Shown here in pieces: positions 30,857 through 34,127 of a DNA stretch of 34,127 nt. Made by a program: the position numbers and the translations under genes. Under the pieces are notes generated by a model. That model was not told where the DNA came from. It searched no databases and saw only the letters and a list, made by a program, of their open reading frames with translations. The stretch is from Oscillospiraceae bacterium (GTDB taxonomy: Bacteria; Bacillota; Clostridia; Oscillospirales; Oscillospiraceae). The stretch's first letter is position 1, and every line of letters begins with the position of its first letter. The DNA lies in contig JAFUGY010000079.1 of the NCBI GenBank assembly GCA_017469115.1, positions 1 to 34,127 of the forward strand, read 5' to 3'.

Positions 30857-33565
30857 ATGGCAAGAGAAATACTGTTTGATCTTGGCAAAATGATTACGGA
30901 CCGTCTTCCGTACAAATTCGGCATCAAGAAGCTGACGGAGACCGATCCGGAATACATTATTCTGGACAGGGCATGCACCAGCGATGAAATCGCTGAGATC
31001 ATGTTTAAGATGGAGCTGAGAAAGCCCAAAACCACTGCAGAAATTGCAAAAATTACCGGCAAGTCAGAGGAACGCATTACCGAGCTGCTCACGGATGCAG
31101 CGGAACACGGCATCGTCGAATACAACTGGGAAAATCCGCAGCATGAAAAGCAATGGTACGTCCAGCTGTTTGTGCCCGGGATCGCCGAGATGACCAATCT
31201 GGTACGCTGGCAGGTAGACAAATATCCGGAACTTGCCGATTCTTTCGACAAAATGACCTTCCTGCCGTTGGAAGGGAAAACGCACCTGATTCCTCCCGGA
31301 GGAGACGGTATCGGCATGCACGTCATCCCCGTGGAAAGTGCCATCCCTGCCAAGAGCGAATCCGCTTCTATCGAACACCTCACCCACTGGCTGGAGAAGT
31401 ATGACGGACAACTGTCCGTCGGTTACTGCTCCTGCCGCAACGCCCGCCGCCTTTATCATGAAGGCTCCGGTGAAATTCAGGATGACTGCTGCATCGGCGT
31501 CGGCGATTTTGCCACGTATCTGATTGAGACCAACAAGGGCCGCCCCATCACCAAGGAAGAAGCCCTGGAGATTCTCAAGCGCTCGGAAGACAACGGCTAT
31601 GTGCATCAGGTCACGAATATTGACGGGAAAGACAAGATTTTCGGCATCTGCAACTGTGACGTGGGCGTTTGCTTTGCCCTGCGCACCAGCCAATATTTCA
31701 ACACGCCAAACCTTTCGGCCTCCGCTTACCGCGCCCATGTGGATAAAGACAACTGCGTTGCCTGCGGCAAGTGCGTGGAAGTATGTCCTGCCGGCGCTGT
31801 AAAGCTCGGCCAGAAGCTCTGCACCAAGCACGGCGATGTGGAATATCCGAAACAGGAACTCCCCTCCGGCCTGAAGTGGGGCAAAGATAAATGGAACCCG
31901 AACTATGTGGTAGACAACCGCAAGAACTGCCATGAATCCGGCACGGCACCGTGCAAAACCGCATGCCCGGCCCACATTGCCATTCAGGGATATATCAAGC
32001 TGGCAAAAGAAGGCCGCTATCTCGATGCCCTCAAACTCATCAAACAGGATAACCCCTTCCCCTCGGTTTGCGGCTACGTCTGCAACCGCAGATGTGAAGA
32101 AGCCTGCACCCGCGCCTCTCTCGACAAGGCAGTCGCCATTGACGAGATCAAGAAGTTCATCGCCGAGCAGGATCTGAAAGGCGAAGAGCGCTATATTCCG
32201 GAACCCATCCGCCGTCGCCCGATTGATAAACCCTACGAGGAAAAAGTTGCCATTATCGGTGCAGGCCCTGCCGGTTTGAGCTGCGCTTACTATCTGGCGC
32301 GCATGGGCTATACCAACGTCACCGTATTCGACCGCAACCCCCAGCCCGGCGGTATGCTGATTATGGGCATCCCCAGCTATCGGCTCGATCGCAGTGCCCT
32401 CAAAGGCGAAATTGAAGTACTGGAAAAGATGGGTGTACACTTCCGCATGAACACCGAAGTGGGTAAAGACGTCACCATTGAGCAGCTCCGTGAAGAGGGC
32501 TACAAGGGCTTCTATGTTGCCATCGGCGCACAGAAGAGTGCCAAACTCGGCATTCCGGGTGAAGAGTTTGCCGGCGTTTTCGGCGGAGTTGACTTCCTGC
32601 GTGAAGTGAATCTCGGCGGAAGCCCCGATATTGGGAAGAAGTGTGCCGTCATCGGAGGCGGCAACGTGGCAATGGATGTTTGCCGCACAGCCGTTCGCCT
32701 CGGTGCAGAAACAACCGTGATCTATCGCCGCAGCGAAGAAGAGATGCCGGCTGACAAGGAAGAGATTGCCGAAGCAAAAGCCGAAGGCGTGAAGTTCTGC
32801 TTCCTCAATGCACCGATTGAAGTTCTCGGTACAGACGGCAAAGTGACCGGATTGAAAGTTGAAATCATGGAACTGGGTGAGCCGGATGAAAAAGGCAGAC
32901 GGAAACCCGTCGGCACCGGCAATTATGAAATTCTGGAAGTGGATTCCGTCCTTGCAGCAGTCGGCCAGACGATTGACTGGGGCGGGCTCGACGTAGGGAA
33001 ACTCTCTACCGGCAAAAAGGGCAACGCCCTTGCCGATCCCGTCACGTACCAAACGGAGCAGGCTGACATCTTCGTCGGCGGTGACGTTTACACCGGCCCG
33101 AAGTTTGCCATTGATGCCATTGCCGCCGGCCGCGAAGGTGCCGAATCACTTCACCGCTTTGTTCAGGAAGGACAGAGCCTTACCAGAGGCAGAAACCTCC
33201 GTGAGTTTTACGAGCTCAATAAGGAAGATCTCCTCTTCGGGCTTGACAGCTTTGACCGTCCTGCCCGTCAGCCCATCCTGCACGATGAAAAGAAGGTCGG
33301 AACCTTCGAGCATGACAGGCTCACCTTTACCGAAGAGCAGGTCAAATCGGAAGCTTCCCGCTGCCTCGGATGCGGCGTAAGCGTCGTCGACCGGAACAGA
33401 TGCATCGGTTGCGGGCTCTGCACCACAAAGTGCATGTTCGACGCCATTCATCTGCAGCGCGACGTGCCGGAAGCTTCCAACATGGTACGCTGCGAAGACA
33501 AAGTCGGGCCCATGCTTCGCCATGCTGCAAAACAGAGCATCAACATCATCCGCAAGAAGAAATAA
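30857..33565 (+). CDS. GltD-like FAD/NAD(P) oxidoreductase with several Fe-S domains (902 aa)
   Basis: A cytoplasmic electron-transfer flavoprotein. Residues ~1-280 are a region with a predicted winged helix (TAEIAKITGKSEERITELLT) and clustered cysteines (YCSCRN 190-195, DDCCIG 209-214, ICNCDVGVC 264-272), likely binding a cluster. Next is a ferredoxin motif, CVACGKCVEVCP (300-311), then a GltD N-terminal domain (CKTACPAHIAIQGYI, CGYVCNRRCEEACTR). FAD binding is IIGAGPAGLSCAYYLARMG (466-484), pyridine nucleotide binding VIGGGNVAMDVC, with YRRSEEEMPA and GGDVYTGPKFAIDAIAAGRE. A last ferredoxin-like motif, CIGCGLCTTKC, is near the C-terminus. The family resembles glutamate synthase small subunit but no large subunit is nearby; it may move electrons between NAD(P)H and ferredoxin. 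ATG at 30857 follows GAAGGAG. Confidence 0.88.
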   Translation: MAREILFDLGKMITDRLPYKFGIKKLTETDPEYIILDRACTSDEIAEIMFKMELRKPKTTAEIAKITGKSEERITELLTDAAEHGIVEYNWENPQHEKQWYVQLFVPGIAEMTNLVRWQVDKYPELADSFDKMTFLPLEGKTHLIPPGGDGIGMHVIPVESAIPAKSESASIEHLTHWLEKYDGQLSVGYCSCRNARRLYHEGSGEIQDDCCIGVGDFATYLIETNKGRPITKEEALEILKRSEDNGYVHQVTNIDGKDKIFGICNCDVGVCFALRTSQYFNTPNLSASAYRAHVDKDNCVACGKCVEVCPAGAVKLGQKLCTKHGDVEYPKQELPSGLKWGKDKWNPNYVVDNRKNCHESGTAPCKTACPAHIAIQGYIKLAKEGRYLDALKLIKQDNPFPSVCGYVCNRRCEEACTRASLDKAVAIDEIKKFIAEQDLKGEERYIPEPIRRRPIDKPYEEKVAIIGAGPAGLSCAYYLARMGYTNVTVFDRNPQPGGMLIMGIPSYRLDRSALKGEIEVLEKMGVHFRMNTEVGKDVTIEQLREEGYKGFYVAIGAQKSAKLGIPGEEFAGVFGGVDFLREVNLGGSPDIGKKCAVIGGGNVAMDVCRTAVRLGAETTVIYRRSEEEMPADKEEIAEAKAEGVKFCFLNAPIEVLGTDGKVTGLKVEIMELGEPDEKGRRKPVGTGNYEILEVDSVLAAVGQTIDWGGLDVGKLSTGKKGNALADPVTYQTEQADIFVGGDVYTGPKFAIDAIAAGREGAESLHRFVQEGQSLTRGRNLREFYELNKEDLLFGLDSFDRPARQPILHDEKKVGTFEHDRLTFTEEQVKSEASRCLGCGVSVVDRNRCIGCGLCTTKCMFDAIHLQRDVPEASNMVRCEDKVGPMLRHAAKQSINIIRKKK

Positions 33566-33597
33566 CGAAAGCCACCAAACAATATTGTTGAACAGTA

Positions 33598-33627
33598 AAC
33601 CCGGCGGGTACAGGTACCCGCCGGGTT
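33598..33627. terminator. Bidirectional terminator between convergent genes
   Basis: AACCCGGCGGGTA (33598-33610) and TACCCGCCGGGTT (33615-33627), a perfect 13-bp stem with a 4-base loop. It separates the oxidoreductase stop from the convergent ammonia-lyase stop. The flanking T/A tracts are short. Confidence 0.85.
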
Positions 33628-33637
33628 GCGTTATTGG

Positions 33638-34127
33638 TTATTGGGAGATGACACGCCTGTATCCTTCCGGATCGGTGTCCCCTTCCGTATTGATGAGAAG
33701 AATCACGGAATTCTGATCAATCCGGAAAAGATTTCTGAGCTCTTCAGACTGCAGAATTGTGAGCAGCAGGCCGTAGGTAACCGCGCCGGATTCTCCTGCA
33801 GTTACTGCCGGATCGGAACCATACGGATTTGCATAGGAACGCATGCCCAGTTCCGTGACGGCATCCTTACAGGCGCAGAAAAAGGAGGAACAATCCCGGA
33901 GAATCGGCCATACGGTTTCACATGGCGTCCCGCAATTGAGCCCGGCCATGATTGTGACAGGATCACCCGTAACGGAATGCATCTGCCCGTCATTTTTCAA
34001 AACAGACTGATAGATGCAGGCAGCTTCTTCGGGTTCCACAATTGTCACAAGCGGCATGGCTTCCCGGTATTTCCGGATGAAATAGGCCTCGATTCCTCCC
34101 GCCATGGCGCCGACCCCGGCTTGCAGG
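33638..34127 (-). CDS. dpaL: Diaminopropionate ammonia-lyase, C-terminal part (5' end beyond the window)
   Basis: A PLP enzyme that degrades 2,3-diaminopropionate to pyruvate and ammonia. Only about 162 C-terminal residues are visible. The frame is open to the window edge (LQAGVGAMAGGIEAYF), continuing through VEPEEAACIYQSV, TGDPVTIMAGLNCGTPCETV, WPILRDCSSFF, GMRSYANPYGSDPAVTAGES, GAVTYGLL and ILLINTEGDTDPEGYRRVIS, all characteristic of the YgeX/DpaL family. The PLP lysine is in the missing part. The ATG at 34105 is internal, not a start. Its role would be amino-acid catabolism. Confidence 0.9.
   Translation of the reverse strand, partial: LQAGVGAMAGGIEAYFIRKYREAMPLVTIVEPEEAACIYQSVLKNDGQMHSVTGDPVTIMAGLNCGTPCETVWPILRDCSSFFCACKDAVTELGMRSYANPYGSDPAVTAGESGAVTYGLLLTILQSEELRNLFRIDQNSVILLINTEGDTDPEGYRRVISQ

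Noticed and set aside
31064-33052. 662-aa open frame antisense to the Fe-S flavoprotein
   Set aside because: Shadow frame of a codon-biased gene; the plus strand shows clear FAD, NAD(P) and Fe-S motifs, and the minus frame has no recognisable domain.

Overview
The window looks like a chromosome segment of a strictly or facultatively anaerobic Bacillota (Clostridia-type) bacterium. Supporting signs are the rplU-rpmA-obg cluster, a class A-like RNase P RNA, TTG/GTG starts with strong GGAGG sites, an NADP-type glutamate dehydrogenase, a clostridial-style type II topoisomerase pair, a GltD-like Fe-S flavoprotein and diaminopropionate ammonia-lyase. Genus cannot be fixed from this sequence. The chromosome is moderately GC-rich; one 4.8-kb block (about 25911-30704) is visibly AT-richer and foreign.

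Layout. 1-1560: the end of a DUF2249-like protein, its terminator, and a secreted peptide followed in the same frame by a membrane protein. 1843-5812: an FGGY sugar kinase convergent with a GH31 glycosidase. 5992-13714 (minus): a three-module c-di-GMP enzyme (REC, GGDEF, EAL, membrane sensor, second GGDEF) and topoisomerase subunits A and B, each stop codon abutting a copy of an interspersed repeat. 13958-15304: gdhA. 15452-18944 (minus): three genes linked by ATGA overlaps, encoding a P-type ATPase homologue lacking its phosphorylated aspartate, an intact HAD phosphatase and a secreted peptidoglycan-binding protein. 19252-22768 (minus): rplU, rpmA, obg and a polysaccharide flippase behind one strong promoter. 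22777-25409 (minus): murD and a methionine gamma-lyase-like PLP enzyme. 25553-25908: rnpB, divergent from murD.

An integrated element follows rnpB. The 20-bp sequence forming the 3' end of rnpB recurs exactly at 30685-30704. Between the copies are a tyrosine integrase and XRE repressor on the plus strand, and divergently a 57-aa protein, an excisionase-like protein, two small replication-type winged-helix proteins, an iteron array and two small genes. This is the order of a stripped-down phage satellite (PICI-like) or integrative plasmid, with no virion, conjugation or obvious cargo genes. rnpB's original terminator appears stranded beyond the right junction (30706-30744), and the element supplies a substitute hairpin (25918-25953).

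Beyond the element lie an 902-aa flavin/Fe-S oxidoreductase and, convergent with it, the 3' part of diaminopropionate ammonia-lyase running off the window. Points most worth following up are the rnpB integration with terminator replacement, the degenerate ATPase operon, and the six-copy stop-codon-proximal repeat family.
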